The translations under genes and the position numbers were made by a program. Below, one piece after another: positions 5,446 through 5,656 of a stretch of 5,656 bases of DNA; positions within the stretch are counted from its first letter, which is position 1; each line of letters begins with the position of its first letter. This DNA is from an uncultured Micrococcales bacterium (GTDB taxonomy: Bacteria > Actinomycetota > Actinomycetes > Actinomycetales > Microbacteriaceae). The notes beneath the pieces were generated by a model, which was not told the origin of the DNA, ran no database searches, and saw nothing but the letters and a program-made list of their open reading frames with translations. The stretch lies in assembly GCA_913060985.1 (NCBI GenBank), contig CAJXTQ010000041.1, forward strand, positions 1 through 5,656, read 5' to 3'.

Positions 5446-5656
5446 ATGAGCAACCCGATGAATAGTCGCGGACGCGCCCGAGAGACCCAGATTCCGCAAG
5501 GTGAGGCAGTAGCCGAATTTGAAACCTACCAACAGGCGACAAAGCTGGTGAATAAGCTCGTCGCAAATGATTTTCCGCCAACTCTGATTTCGATAGTTGG
5601 GGATGATCTGAAGCTTGTTGAAACCATTCGGGGCAAGCTTGGATATGGGCGAGTCG
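5446..5656 (+). CDS. General stress protein 17M-like (YflT) domain protein, N-terminal part (3' truncated by window edge)
   Basis: The frame is open from the ATG at 5446 to the window end and encodes 70 residues: MSNPMNSRGRARETQIPQGE, then AVAEFETYQQATKLVNKLVA, then NDFPPTLISIVGDDLKLVET, then IRGKLGYGRV. This is the N-terminal alpha/beta domain seen in actinobacterial proteins annotated as general stress protein, which usually continue with two membrane helices and a low-complexity tail (about 160-180 residues in all), outside this window. The MSNPMN opening and the IPQGE-x-VAxxxTYxxA pattern are typical and fix the start despite the absent Shine-Dalgarno. The molecular function is unknown; the name comes from weak similarity to Bacillus stress proteins. 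It is divergent from the operon. Confidence 0.85.
   Translation, partial: MSNPMNSRGRARETQIPQGEAVAEFETYQQATKLVNKLVANDFPPTLISIVGDDLKLVETIRGKLGYGRV

Noticed and set aside
1..5656. Mobile element, defence system, CRISPR or biosynthetic cluster
   Set aside because: All frames are accounted for by conserved actinobacterial housekeeping families. No transposase, integrase, direct repeats, tRNA or abrupt composition change is visible.

Overview
This window looks like chromosomal DNA from a mid-GC actinobacterium, most plausibly a small-genome aquatic member of the Microbacteriaceae (the Rhodoluna/Aquiluna type). The base composition looks close to balanced by eye, genes are packed with overlaps, and nearly every product has a characteristic actinobacterial form: a DUF3117 mini-protein, a TatB with the DWKKMDPRQYDPRR tail, an Mrp ATPase without a CxxC pair, a soluble PRC-barrel/MgtE_N/CBS protein, and a general-stress protein starting MSNPMN. 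The genus assignment is inference; nothing here is decisive below family level. There are no RNA genes, mobile elements, CRISPR arrays or long repeats, and the window reads as ordinary core genome.

Left part (1-1154): the 3' end of a DUF3117 gene (+) runs into the 3' end of a class I SAM-dependent O-methyltransferase gene (-) with an 11-bp stop-end overlap. A 60-bp divergent spacer then separates the methyltransferase from tatB (+). The tatB stop overlaps by 4 bp the stop of the next minus-strand gene (sequence TTAG).

Central and right part (1151-5398): four minus-strand genes form one apparent operon, transcribed right to left: a PRC-barrel/MgtE_N/CBS protein, a two-helix DUF1003 membrane protein, the Fe-S carrier ATPase Mrp, and a GabD2-like succinate-semialdehyde dehydrogenase. 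The junctions are an 8-bp overlap, a 41-bp overlap and a 7-bp gap, each with a visible Shine-Dalgarno stretch inside or at the end of the upstream gene. A 47-bp divergent spacer separates this operon from a plus-strand general-stress-protein gene cut by the window end.

How the genes relate: the methyltransferase, tatB, mrp and MgtE_N/CBS set resembles the mycobacterial Rv1220c-Rv1232c region, but sigE, rseA and htrA, which lie between the methyltransferase and tatB there, are absent here, and an aldehyde dehydrogenase sits after mrp. This comparison is from memory. The points most worth checking are the methyltransferase's apparently lost metal-binding/catalytic residues, the single-cysteine Mrp, the pairing of a soluble MgtE-like sensor with a DUF1003 membrane protein, and several genes that look leaderless.
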